A model generated the notes under the pieces. The model had not been told where the DNA came from, did no database searches, and saw only the letters and a list, made by a program, of their open reading frames with translations. 6,462 bases of DNA, taken from the NCBI GenBank assembly GCA_007127495.1, contig SKZG01000445.1, positions 1 through 6,462 on the forward strand, given 5' to 3'. This document shows, in pieces, positions 1 to 6,046 of the stretch. How positions within the stretch are numbered: position 1 is the stretch's first letter; each line of letters begins with the position of its first letter. The DNA is from Planctomycetales bacterium (GTDB lineage Bacteria; Planctomycetota; Planctomycetia; Pirellulales; Thermoguttaceae). Both the position numbers and the translations under genes were made by a program.

Positions 1-15
1 TAGAAACGGAAGAGC
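1..15. repeat. 15-bp inverted repeat, left copy
   Basis: TAGAAACGGAAGAGC at the window edge is the exact reverse complement of positions 5952-5966. This copy is coding (DUF4160 gene). The match stops after base 15 and may continue to the left beyond the window. Confidence 0.6.
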
Positions 16-221
16 CCCTGTTTTATGCCTCAGACTTCCGAGAGCCCTGTCATATTCACGTCCGCCGTGACGACATGATGGCGAAGTTCTGGATCATGCC
101 GGTGCGACTGGCCGACAACACGGGATTCACGGCGAGAGAACTCCGCGACATTGAAAAGCTGGTCAAAGGACATGAGGACGAGATCGAGAGGCGTTGGCAT
201 GAATTCTTCGGCGACACTTGA
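1..221 (+). CDS. DUF4160-type small protein, 3' part only
   Basis: The frame is open from the window edge (first complete codon at position 3) to the TGA at 219-221, giving 72 visible residues; the true start lies upstream of the window. The residues EPCHIHVRRDD, AKFWIMPVRLADNTGF, ARELRDIEKLVKGHEDEIE and the ending RWHEFFGDT match what I know of DUF4160 proteins, which usually have a (P)PHxHV segment, a KFW beta-strand and a C-terminal WxxFF. About 72 of roughly 80-90 residues are probably present. The next gene starts 23 bases before this stop codon, so the two are translationally linked. DUF4160 genes are often found next to DUF2442 genes, and such pairs have been listed as toxin-antitoxin-like, but I know of no established activity for this one. 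The family call is from recall of the sequence pattern. Confidence 0.85.
   Translation, partial: ETEEPLFYASDFREPCHIHVRRDDMMAKFWIMPVRLADNTGFTARELRDIEKLVKGHEDEIERRWHEFFGDT
186..191 (+). promoter_or_regulatory. Ribosome binding site that sets the start of the DUF2442 gene
   Basis: GAGAGG lies 7 bases before the ATG at 199, inside the upstream coding sequence. It favours 199 over the in-frame ATG at 151, which would add 16 residues that only reread the upstream gene and are not typical of the family. Confidence 0.6.
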
Positions 222-495
222 GTACGAAGCGGCTGCCGTTCGAGTCGAGGTCACGGAAGATGAGCTGATGGTGCAACTTGTCGATGGACGCAAGGTATCG
301 GTCCCGCTTGCGTGGTATCCTCGCCTGCTTCACGGAACGCCCGATGAAAGAAACACCTGCGAGCTGATGGGTCGCGGCGCGGGCATCCACTGGCCGCTTC
401 TGGATGAGGACATTTCCGTCGCCGGTATTCTGAAGGGCCATCCCTCGGGCGAATCGCCACAGTCGCTCAAGCGTTGGTTGGATTCCCGGAAGTGA
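199..495 (+). CDS. DUF2442-type small protein
   Basis: This complete gene encodes 98 residues. Recognisable family segments are VEVTEDELMVQLVDGRKVSV (residues 16-35), PLAWYPRLLHGTPDER (36-51), GAGIHWPLLDEDISVAGIL (60-78) and the ending SLKRWLDSRK. In DUF2442 the LAWYPRL and IHWPxLDEDISVxGLL blocks are the most conserved parts, and both are intact. It overlaps the DUF4160 gene by 23 bases in a different frame, which suggests one mRNA and coupled translation. By analogy with similar small overlapping pairs it could be the antitoxin or partner half of a toxin-antitoxin-like module, but no DNA-binding fold is obvious and the assignment is not proven. There are no signal or membrane segments, so it should be cytoplasmic. 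I see no damage in the gene. Confidence 0.88.
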   Translation: MNSSATLEYEAAAVRVEVTEDELMVQLVDGRKVSVPLAWYPRLLHGTPDERNTCELMGRGAGIHWPLLDEDISVAGILKGHPSGESPQSLKRWLDSRK

Positions 496-513
496 CCGCC
501 CCACAGCTTGACA

Positions 514-533
514 CGTCCGCGGGGTGGCGGACG
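514..533 (+). terminator. GC-rich hairpin after the DUF4160/DUF2442 pair, possible terminator
   Basis: CGTCCGC (514-520) and GCGGACG (527-533) form a perfect 7-bp stem with a 6-base loop, starting 18 bases after the DUF2442 stop. No run of T follows, so an intrinsic terminator is uncertain. Two weaker hairpins follow: GGCCG/CGGCC at 544-548 and 555-559, and GAGCGCA/TGTGCTC at 565-571 and 575-581 with one G-T pair. The 141-base gap therefore looks structured. A TTGACA at 508-513 has no convincing -10 partner. Confidence 0.3.
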
Positions 534-636
534 GGCTGCAAGCGGCCGATCGTGCGGCCCTCGGGAGCGCAGTGTGTGCTCTCGCACTTGGCGTGGCCGC
601 TTGCCAATTGAGTCTGGTTGTGGTAAGCTGCGGCAA

Positions 637-1794
637 ATGGACGATGATCAGCAACTGGAAGAGGCACTCGGCGGCGGCCCGGCGACGAGGGAGGCGCCGG
701 GCTTCGTGTTTCTGTGCTGCCAAGTGGGCGCCGAAGCGGCGGTCAAGGCCGAGTTGCAGCGGCGATGGTCGCAGCTTCGCTTCGCGTTCTCGCGCCCCGG
801 ATTCCTCACCTACAAATTGCCGGCCAACCATGGTCTTTTCGCCGATTTCGATTTGAATATTGTGTTCGCGCGTTGCTGGGGCTTTTCGCTGGGAACGGTG
901 CGCGCATCGGACACGGAATCGCCGGCGCGCGACGTCTGGCGCGTGTACGGCGAACGCCCATGCCGGCGGATGCACGTGTGGCAGCGCGATCAGCACCCTG
1001 CCGGCGAACACGATTTCGAGCCCTCCATCACACCCGCCGCCCGTGAAGCGCATGCCGCCATACGGAAAGCCTGCCCCCGGCCGGGCGAGCTGGCTGCCGA
1101 AGCCCATAACCCCGTTGCCCCGGCCCAGCGGGGCGAAATGGTGTTGGACTGCGTGCTGGTTGAACCGGATGTCTGGTGGGTCGGATACCACCGCGCGTGG
1201 GAGCCCGTATCATGCTGGCCGGGCGGCATCCCGCCACTTCGGCTTCCCCCCCATGCAGCTAGCCGCGCGTGGCTGAAAACGCAAGAGGCCTTGTCCTGGT
1301 CCGGCTTGCCGATGCCGCGCGGCGCACGCGTGGTCGAATTGGGCAGTGCCCCAGGCGGGTCGAGCCAGGCGCTGCTCGCTCGGGGGCTGGAAGTCGTGGG
1401 CATCGACCCCGCGGCCATGCATCCAAGTGTGCTTGGCGAGGTGGGGTTTACTCACCTGCGACGCCGGGTTCGGCAGGTCCGCCGTCGCGAGTTTCGCAAG
1501 GCGCGGTGGCTGTTGGCCGATATGAACGTGACGCCCAACTGCACACTCGACGCGGTGGAGGCGATTATCCGCTACCCCATGGTCCATATTCGCGGAATGC
1601 TTCTCACGCTCAAGCTGCCGGAATGGAGCTTGGCCAAAGAGGTGCCCAAGTACCTGCAACGGATCCGCGCGTGGGGCTACAACGACGTTCGAGCACGTCA
1701 ACTGGCGCACAATCGGCAGGAAATCTGCGTAGCGGCCCTCATGAAGCCCTTCAGGCGAACCCCGGAGCGGGGTTCACCGGCTACGGACCGGTGA
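637..1794 (+). CDS. FtsJ/RlmM-like SAM-dependent RNA 2'-O-ribose methyltransferase
   Basis: The 385-residue product is a Rossmann-fold methyltransferase. Residues 22-60 (GFVFLCCQVGAEAAVKAEL onward) resemble the N-terminal ferredoxin/THUMP-like part of RlmM-type enzymes. The SAM site is VVELGSAPGGSSQALL at 232-247, followed by the acidic strand end VVGIDP (253-258). A K-D-K-E tetrad, the catalytic signature of FtsJ-type 2'-O-methyltransferases, can be read as K214 (SRAWLKTQEAL), D295 (LLADMNV), K326 (LTLKLPEW) and E362 (RQEICVAAL). E. coli RlmM methylates the 2'-O of C2498 in 23S rRNA; the substrate here is inferred to be RNA, probably rRNA, but not proven. The ATG at 637 was chosen because everything upstream in frame is Arg/Gly-rich shadow sequence. 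Its ribosome binding site is weak (GGTAAG at 622-627). TTGCCA (601-606), 17 bases, then TAAGCT (624-629) could be a promoter giving an almost leaderless mRNA. No signal peptide is seen. Confidence 0.87.
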   Translation: MDDDQQLEEALGGGPATREAPGFVFLCCQVGAEAAVKAELQRRWSQLRFAFSRPGFLTYKLPANHGLFADFDLNIVFARCWGFSLGTVRASDTESPARDVWRVYGERPCRRMHVWQRDQHPAGEHDFEPSITPAAREAHAAIRKACPRPGELAAEAHNPVAPAQRGEMVLDCVLVEPDVWWVGYHRAWEPVSCWPGGIPPLRLPPHAASRAWLKTQEALSWSGLPMPRGARVVELGSAPGGSSQALLARGLEVVGIDPAAMHPSVLGEVGFTHLRRRVRQVRRREFRKARWLLADMNVTPNCTLDAVEAIIRYPMVHIRGMLLTLKLPEWSLAKEVPKYLQRIRAWGYNDVRARQLAHNRQEICVAALMKPFRRTPERGSPATDR

Positions 1795-1796
1795 AC
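1757..1796 (+). terminator. Two mutually exclusive hairpins across the methyltransferase stop codon
   Basis: GAACCCCG (1757-1764) pairs perfectly with CGGGGTTC (1768-1775) over a 3-base loop. GTTCACCGG (1772-1780) pairs perfectly with CCGGTGAAC (1788-1796) over a 7-base loop. The arms share GTTC at 1772-1775, so only one full hairpin can form at a time. The second covers the TGA at 1792-1794. Both are strong enough to act as a terminator or 3'-end stabiliser, but neither is followed by a T tract. The arrangement also resembles an attenuator switch. Confidence 0.45.
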
Positions 1797-2034
1797 GATT
1801 ACGGGCAGTCCAACCCGACTATTCTCATGCGAGAAGGTGCTTCTAGTCGAGACAGTTAGGTAAGGGGTAACCGTTCACGGGGTGGCGCGGGCAGTTCTCT
1901 TCGCCACATGGGTAGGTGCCAATCCCATGCTCTCGGCGGAATGCTGGACCTTTGGGCAAACTGTCCTGGGTGCTGCGAAAATCGGAACGGTCCTCATGAA
2001 CGTTCAGGGGCAAGGGCTTCCGAAGCTCGTGGAA

Positions 2035-2078
2035 GAACTTCGCGCAGGATGCACTAGAACTTCGCGCAGGATGCACTA
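2035..2078. repeat. Perfect tandem duplication, 2 x 22 bp
   Basis: Positions 2035-2056 and 2057-2078 are identical 22-base units, each running from GAACTTCGCG to GATGCACTA. The array ends one base before the AGGAG ribosome binding site of the next gene. Twenty-two bases is close to two helical turns, so two identical faces of DNA would be presented. It could be a double operator or a recent slippage duplication. The sequence alone does not decide. Confidence 0.9.
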
Positions 2079-2079
2079 C

Positions 2080-2084
2080 AGGAG
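2080..2084 (+). promoter_or_regulatory. Ribosome binding site that sets the start of the repeat-protein gene
   Basis: AGGAG with a 7-base spacer to the ATG at 2092 is close to ideal. It decides for 2092 over in-frame starts at 1882, 1930, 1996 and 2071. It also puts the hydrophobic export segment at residues 20-33, where it belongs. Confidence 0.75.
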
Positions 2085-2091
2085 CAGCAAG

Positions 2092-4437
2092 ATGGATCGG
2101 CCGGGCGGCTTCGTTTGCAGGAATAGAGCGTGGTACATCGGCTGGCGCTTCGCACTGCTAGTCGTGGTGTTAGGGTTGATAGCAGCAGTTTCGGAAACCT
2201 CGGGGGCGGTGGTTGGCGATCCCGACACATCGGCCGGCCCCGCCTTCTCGCTCCCGCTCCCGGGAGCGCCGATCACCGACGAGTTCTTCGAGCCTTCCGA
2301 CGCTCCAGGCACGTTGGCCTCCGAGCCAAACGACTCAGCCGGCGACCGCGAGCCCCCGGACGGGCGCGACGCACCAACGGAACATGACGCTCCAGCGGAG
2401 CCCGACGCCCAGCCTGGCCTCGAAGACGATTCGCAACCGGCACCAGATGAGCCACTCCAGGACGATGCGCCGGCGACGCCCTCCCTGGGCGAGCCGCTTG
2501 CGGCCGGAATGGTTCGCCTGATGCAACAGGAGATTGCCGCGGGACTGCGCAAGCGCGGCATCGACTCGCAGTTCCGTCGCTTCGCGGCCTATGCCGGGGA
2601 ACGCCTCGATGCGACCGCCGGCCCGCGCACCGGCTCCGAGCTGACCGGCAATTGCCGGCTACGCTGGCTGGACCACATGCTCCGGAACCCGTTGAAGGCC
2701 CCGGCCGAAGCCGAAGAGTTCACCCGACACTTGCAGGCGGCCGCGGTCAACCCGCACGGCGGGCTGGGCGAGGTCCTCGCAATTGCCCGAACGAGAATGG
2801 ACCTTCCGGACCGAACTGCGCCGACCCTGCCCGAGATCGACTCGCCCGAAGCGGCCCTCGAGCTACTGCGGCAGAGCCTGATCGACGCGCAGGCGCATTA
2901 TGCGGCGGCCTTGCGACCCCTCAACCGAAGCGAGATACGCGAACTGGCCGCGGGCTTGCACAACGTGTTCACCGCCAACGCTCGCCACGGCCACACCCTG
3001 CCCGATCGGCCGCGGGCGCGGCGGCTCTTGGACCTGATGGAGCGCATGGACCGCGGCGCGCTGTACGCCGCGGCCGAAGACCTCGTACTGCTGGCCGATC
3101 CGCGGTTTCTCGATCAATTGGCGGCGATCCCCGACCACGAAGGCCCGCCGATCAAGATGCGAGGAGTGACCGGAAGCATCGCGCGGCGGATCGCCACACC
3201 GGCAGGGACGATCATAGTCGGCGGCAGGGGTGACAACACGTATCACCTTGACGAAATGCCCGGGGTCGCCGCAGTCGTCGATCTTGGTGGAAACAACACC
3301 TACTACGAGGGCACCGTTTCGATGCGCCGTCCCGTGCTCGTGGTGATCGACCTGGAAGGCGACGATAAGTACATCGGCAAGAAGCCGGGAATTCAAGGCG
3401 CGGCCGTCATGGGCATTTCCGTGCTCATCGACCGCGCCGGCAACGACACTTACCAGGCGGTCGACGTGGCGCAGGGGTCCGCCCTGTGCGGGGTGGGCAT
3501 CCTCGTCGACTTCAGCGGCGACGATACGTTCGTCGGCCTGCGGCGTGCCCAGGGCACGGCCCTGGGCGGCGTCGGCATGCTCGTCAATCGCGATGGAAAC
3601 GACCGCTACCGCGCCGCCATGTGGTCGCAGGGGTTCGGCCACCCCTTAGGGTTCGGGATGCTGGCCGACCTCGACGGCGACGATCATTACTTTGCCGGAG
3701 GGCTGTATCCCGATTCCTATCCCGAAACGCCCGGCCTGGAAGGCTGGGGGCAGGGGGTCGGCGCCGGAATCCGCCAAGTGGCCAACGGCGGCATCGGCGT
3801 GATCCTGGACGGCGGCGGTGACGACGTCTACGAATACGATTACTTCTCGCACGGCGGCGGCTACTGGACCGGCCTCGGCTTCGCCCGCGACTTCGCCGGG
3901 AACGACCGGCGCATCGGCGGCACCAAAACCAGCTACCAAGGCGGACGCCGAACCGAACCCGACTTCGTCCGCTTCGGATGCGGCTGGGGATGCCACTACG
4001 CACTCGGCTTGCTCATCGACGATGCCGGCGACGACCTCTACACCGGAACCATCATGTCGACCGGTTTCGCCTGGGACTTGGCCGTCGGTTACCTGATGGA
4101 CTTCGGCGGGAACGACGTGTACATCGGGCAGCAGGGCAGCGGCGCGCAGGCCGGGCTGGGCGTGCTGTTCGACTACAACGGCGATGACCAGTACCGCGGC
4201 AATAGCCAGGGCTATGCCGCGCCCACGATGACTTATCATTCCCTCCCGGAGGCCGGCGGCAACTTCGGCTTCCTGATCGATTACGGCGGAAACGACACGT
4301 ACGGGTCCGGCGCACGGAATAACAGTTACCTGCAACGCGGCAGCGCCGGCGGATTCCTCATCGACCGTCCCCGGCGAGACGAACTGCCGGGCCAGACCGC
4401 CGAGAAACCGGCCGCCCAATCCACCGCAGGTTCGTAA
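2092..4437 (+). CDS. Exported acidic repeat protein with GDDxY-type beta-solenoid-like array
   Basis: The product has 781 residues. Residues 1-19 are basic and polar, 20-33 are hydrophobic (FALLVVVLGLIAAV), and a signal peptidase site after SGA (37-39) is plausible, so the protein is probably exported. Residues 62-133 are a low-complexity Asp/Glu/Pro/Ala linker. Residues 136-345 look alpha-helical and contain LTGNCRLRWLDHML (184-197) and AEAEEFTRHLQ (205-215); I recognise no named domain there. Residues 372-760 carry about 13 copies of D-x-x-G-[D/N]-[D/N]-x-[Y/F] (see the repeat entry). An insertion between turns holds CGWGC (630-634), which could form a disulfide. The Asp/Asn-Gly richness recalls calcium-binding RTX repeats, but the period is mostly 26-27 rather than 9. 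I see no catalytic motif; binding or scaffolding at the cell surface is an inference. The next gene lies 48 bases downstream and shares the signal-linker-domain layout, so the two are likely co-transcribed. The protein family is not known to me by name. Confidence 0.88.
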   Translation: MDRPGGFVCRNRAWYIGWRFALLVVVLGLIAAVSETSGAVVGDPDTSAGPAFSLPLPGAPITDEFFEPSDAPGTLASEPNDSAGDREPPDGRDAPTEHDAPAEPDAQPGLEDDSQPAPDEPLQDDAPATPSLGEPLAAGMVRLMQQEIAAGLRKRGIDSQFRRFAAYAGERLDATAGPRTGSELTGNCRLRWLDHMLRNPLKAPAEAEEFTRHLQAAAVNPHGGLGEVLAIARTRMDLPDRTAPTLPEIDSPEAALELLRQSLIDAQAHYAAALRPLNRSEIRELAAGLHNVFTANARHGHTLPDRPRARRLLDLMERMDRGALYAAAEDLVLLADPRFLDQLAAIPDHEGPPIKMRGVTGSIARRIATPAGTIIVGGRGDNTYHLDEMPGVAAVVDLGGNNTYYEGTVSMRRPVLVVIDLEGDDKYIGKKPGIQGAAVMGISVLIDRAGNDTYQAVDVAQGSALCGVGILVDFSGDDTFVGLRRAQGTALGGVGMLVNRDGNDRYRAAMWSQGFGHPLGFGMLADLDGDDHYFAGGLYPDSYPETPGLEGWGQGVGAGIRQVANGGIGVILDGGGDDVYEYDYFSHGGGYWTGLGFARDFAGNDRRIGGTKTSYQGGRRTEPDFVRFGCGWGCHYALGLLIDDAGDDLYTGTIMSTGFAWDLAVGYLMDFGGNDVYIGQQGSGAQAGLGVLFDYNGDDQYRGNSQGYAAPTMTYHSLPEAGGNFGFLIDYGGNDTYGSGARNNSYLQRGSAGGFLIDRPRRDELPGQTAEKPAAQSTAGS
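3205..4371 (+). repeat. Protein-level repeat array, about 13 GDDxY turns
   Basis: The core tyrosine (or its equivalent) falls at residues 384, 404, 427, 454, 480 (Phe), 506, 533, 580, 607 (Arg), 650, 677, 701 and 737; a degraded copy near 758 closes the array. Well-kept examples are IDRAGNDTY, VDFSGDDTF, ADLDGDDHY, IDDAGDDLY and IDYGGNDTY. Between cores the pattern is roughly QGxxxxGxGxLxD, as in AQGTALGGVGMLVN. The typical spacing is 26-27 residues, with longer turns ending at 580, 650 and 737 and shorter ones at the start. One short strand per motif and regular Gly turns fit a beta-solenoid. The DNA copies are diverged, so the array is old rather than a recent expansion. Confidence 0.8.
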
Positions 4438-4472
4438 CGGAGCATGGAAGTAACCGGTATCACCATCGGAAC

Positions 4473-4478
4473 AAGGAG
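4473..4478 (+). promoter_or_regulatory. Ribosome binding site that sets the start of the toroid-like gene
   Basis: AAGGAG sits 7 bases before the ATG at 4486. The alternative ATG at 4444 has GGAG only one base away, which is too close for efficient initiation, so 4486 is preferred. Confidence 0.75.
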
Positions 4479-4485
4479 TCCGACG

Positions 4486-5940
4486 ATGCGCCCCAAGGCG
4501 AAACACCCCACGTGCCGCGTACCAGAAGGCCCTGACCCAACCCGCACCGGCTCTTGGGCGGGAGCAGTCGGTCCAGGGCGTGCGCGTGGCGGGCGGGCGC
4601 CCTGGCCGGCGTGGCTGGCGCCTGCACTGCTGGCCCTGGCATGGGCGGTCGGGCCGGCTCCGAGTGTTGCTTTGGGCGAAGAGTCCAACGGGCCGGTCCT
4701 GGCCATCCCGGGCTTGCTGTACGGAGCACGGCCGGTTCACGACAACCTCGTGTCCCGACTGCTCCCCGACGGCGCCGCGCCAGCCGCCTTGGAAGAGCCG
4801 GCGCCCGATGCCAACGACGCGGCCGACGCAGCGACGCCTGCCGGGCCTGCCGCCCCGGCCGACGATCCGAGTGACGACGCGGACGGCGCCCCAGACGAGG
4901 ACGCCCCAACGGCGCCCGATGCCCCCGAAAAACCACGCCGCGAGTTGACGCAGGGCATGGCGGCGCTGCGCGATCAGGTGCGCCGCACTCTGGCCGCCCA
5001 CCGGAGCCAGCCACTTAGCACGGCCGACAATACGGTAACCGATGTGCTCTATGCGTGCCGGGCCTTCGGCTGCAAGACCGAGGTGTTCGAGGCGGTGACC
5101 CTCCGGACCAAACTCAACGGCATCACGTGCCTCACCTGGAACTATCCCTGCGCCGGCTTCACCCCGCTGACCCTTAGCGATGGGCATATTACCGGCCGCA
5201 TCGGCTACGGATACCAGGAGCACCCCGGCGAACTGATTGCCGTGCTGGCGCTGGCTCGCGTTCCCGCCAGCTACCCCGCGCGGGTTGGCGAGCACGTGCG
5301 CACGGTAGCCGACCTGGTGGAATACGAAAAGCTCGCCTGCCGCGAGGGTACCGACAAATCGCTTTCCATGATCGGACTGATGTACTATGCCGGCCGCGAA
5401 GGACCGTGGAGGAACCGGTCTGGCGAGCTGTGGTCGATGGAGCGCATTCTGCGCGAGGAACTGGCCAAGCCGGTCGTTGGCGCTCCATGGGGTGGCACGC
5501 AACGGCTGATGGGACTCGCTTACGTCGTCCAGCGGCGCGCCAAACGCAACCAGCCGATGGAGGGCGAGTACCTGCGGGCACGCGACTACCTGGCCCGCTT
5601 CCACGACCACGCCCTGTCCCTTCAAAACGAGAACGGCACGTGGAGCCCGCACTACCTGGCCGCCAAGGGCACAAGCGGCGACGCCGGGGCGGTACTCGCC
5701 TCGACGGGCCGGATTCTGGAGTGGCTGGCGTTTTCGTTGCCGGAAGAGCGCCTCGATGAGCCGGGCGTTGTGCGCGCGGTCCACTGGGTGAACCAAGCGC
5801 TAAGCTCCGGCCGGTACGCACCCCGGAACACGAAGGCGTTGCGAACGGAGGAAATTGGCGCCGTCATGCACGCCCTCGCCGGCCTGCGCTATTACGACGA
5901 ACGCTACTTCCGCCCCACTGATCCGACTCCCATTGATTGA
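4486..5940 (+). CDS. Exported terpene-cyclase-like (alpha-toroid) protein
   Basis: The product has 484 residues. A long polar, Arg-rich N-region (1-39) precedes a hydrophobic segment (41-56, ending near GPAPSVA at 56-62), which looks like a signal peptide or membrane anchor. Residues 95-150 form an Ala/Asp/Pro-rich linker much like that of the upstream protein. The body (155-475) is helix-rich. QNENGTW (380-386) fits the QW motif Q-x3-G-x-W of squalene/terpenoid cyclase-type (alpha/alpha)6 toroids. LASTGRILEWLAFSLP (404-419) and RLMGLAYVVQRR (340-351) look like toroid helices. I see no DxDD or DxxDD acid cluster placed like a cyclase active site, so catalysis is doubtful. Cysteines at 191, 196, 215, 222 and 285 could form disulfides outside the cytoplasm. 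The segment from NGITCLTWNYPCAG (211-224) onward resembles a planctomycete family that I recall under uninformative names. It is probably the second gene of an operon with the repeat protein. The exact function is unknown. Confidence 0.85.
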   Translation: MRPKAKHPTCRVPEGPDPTRTGSWAGAVGPGRARGGRAPWPAWLAPALLALAWAVGPAPSVALGEESNGPVLAIPGLLYGARPVHDNLVSRLLPDGAAPAALEEPAPDANDAADAATPAGPAAPADDPSDDADGAPDEDAPTAPDAPEKPRRELTQGMAALRDQVRRTLAAHRSQPLSTADNTVTDVLYACRAFGCKTEVFEAVTLRTKLNGITCLTWNYPCAGFTPLTLSDGHITGRIGYGYQEHPGELIAVLALARVPASYPARVGEHVRTVADLVEYEKLACREGTDKSLSMIGLMYYAGREGPWRNRSGELWSMERILREELAKPVVGAPWGGTQRLMGLAYVVQRRAKRNQPMEGEYLRARDYLARFHDHALSLQNENGTWSPHYLAAKGTSGDAGAVLASTGRILEWLAFSLPEERLDEPGVVRAVHWVNQALSSGRYAPRNTKALRTEEIGAVMHALAGLRYYDERYFRPTDPTPID

Positions 5941-5951
5941 TGAGAAGTAAA

Positions 5952-5966
5952 GCTCTTCCGTTTCTA
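5952..5966. repeat. 15-bp inverted repeat, right copy
   Basis: GCTCTTCCGTTTCTA, 11 bases after the toroid-gene stop codon, is the exact reverse complement of positions 1-15. No transposase or target-site duplication supports reading the pair as the ends of a mobile element. Confidence 0.6.
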
Positions 5967-6046
5967 GGTGCAGGCCGGTTCTCCGGGCAATCGCAGAAAC
6001 CCACACGATTTGCCGGCTCGACACGCGAGAAGATAAACGGCTCTAC

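Larger units (their letters stand above)
1795..2091. other. Gene-free leader upstream of the repeat-protein gene
   Basis: No credible gene is seen here. The downstream frame stays open back to 1882, but the extra 70 codons read as non-protein-like sequence and lack a ribosome binding site. The stretch contains a second three-part pairing set: TTCTC (1822-1826) pairs with GAGAA (1831-1835), while the overlapping AGAAG (1832-1836) pairs with CTTCT (1840-1844). CGTTCAC at 1872-1878 is complementary to GTGAACG at 1791-1797. The 3' end holds the 22-bp tandem duplication and the ribosome binding site listed separately. I found no clear sigma-70 promoter, although the gene spacing implies that one should lie here. 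Confidence 0.5.

Noticed and set aside
508..636. A TTG start at 508 that would lengthen the methyltransferase by 43 residues
   Set aside because: The extra segment reads through three intergenic hairpins, is Arg/Gly-rich and lacks a ribosome binding site.
163..1191. A 342-codon open frame on the minus strand
   Set aside because: It covers the DUF2442 gene, the intergenic hairpins and the methyltransferase N-terminus without any family motif, so I read it as an antisense shadow.
1882..2091. A 70-residue N-terminal extension of the repeat protein from the in-frame ATG at 1882
   Set aside because: It contains the 22-bp tandem duplication, has no ribosome binding site and would bury the export signal. 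The ATG at 2092 with AGGAG is much better.
3205..4371. Calling the repeat protein a classical RTX toxin or hemolysin
   Set aside because: The 9-residue GGxGxDxxx tandem pattern is absent. There is an N-terminal export segment instead of a C-terminal type I signal, and no type I secretion genes are nearby.
4444..4485. An earlier start for the toroid-like gene at 4444
   Set aside because: The only Shine-Dalgarno-like bases are one base from that ATG, while 4486 has AAGGAG at a 7-base spacing.
3646..5796. A 716-codon open frame on the minus strand across both large genes
   Set aside because: Its composition is Arg/Gly/Val-rich, it crosses two well-supported + strand genes and their ribosome binding sites, and it has no domain pattern. 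It is a by-product of GC-rich codon bias.
1..5966. Reading the 15-bp inverted repeats as ends of a composite transposon
   Set aside because: There is no transposase between them, no target-site duplication can be checked, and the left copy lies within a conserved coding sequence.
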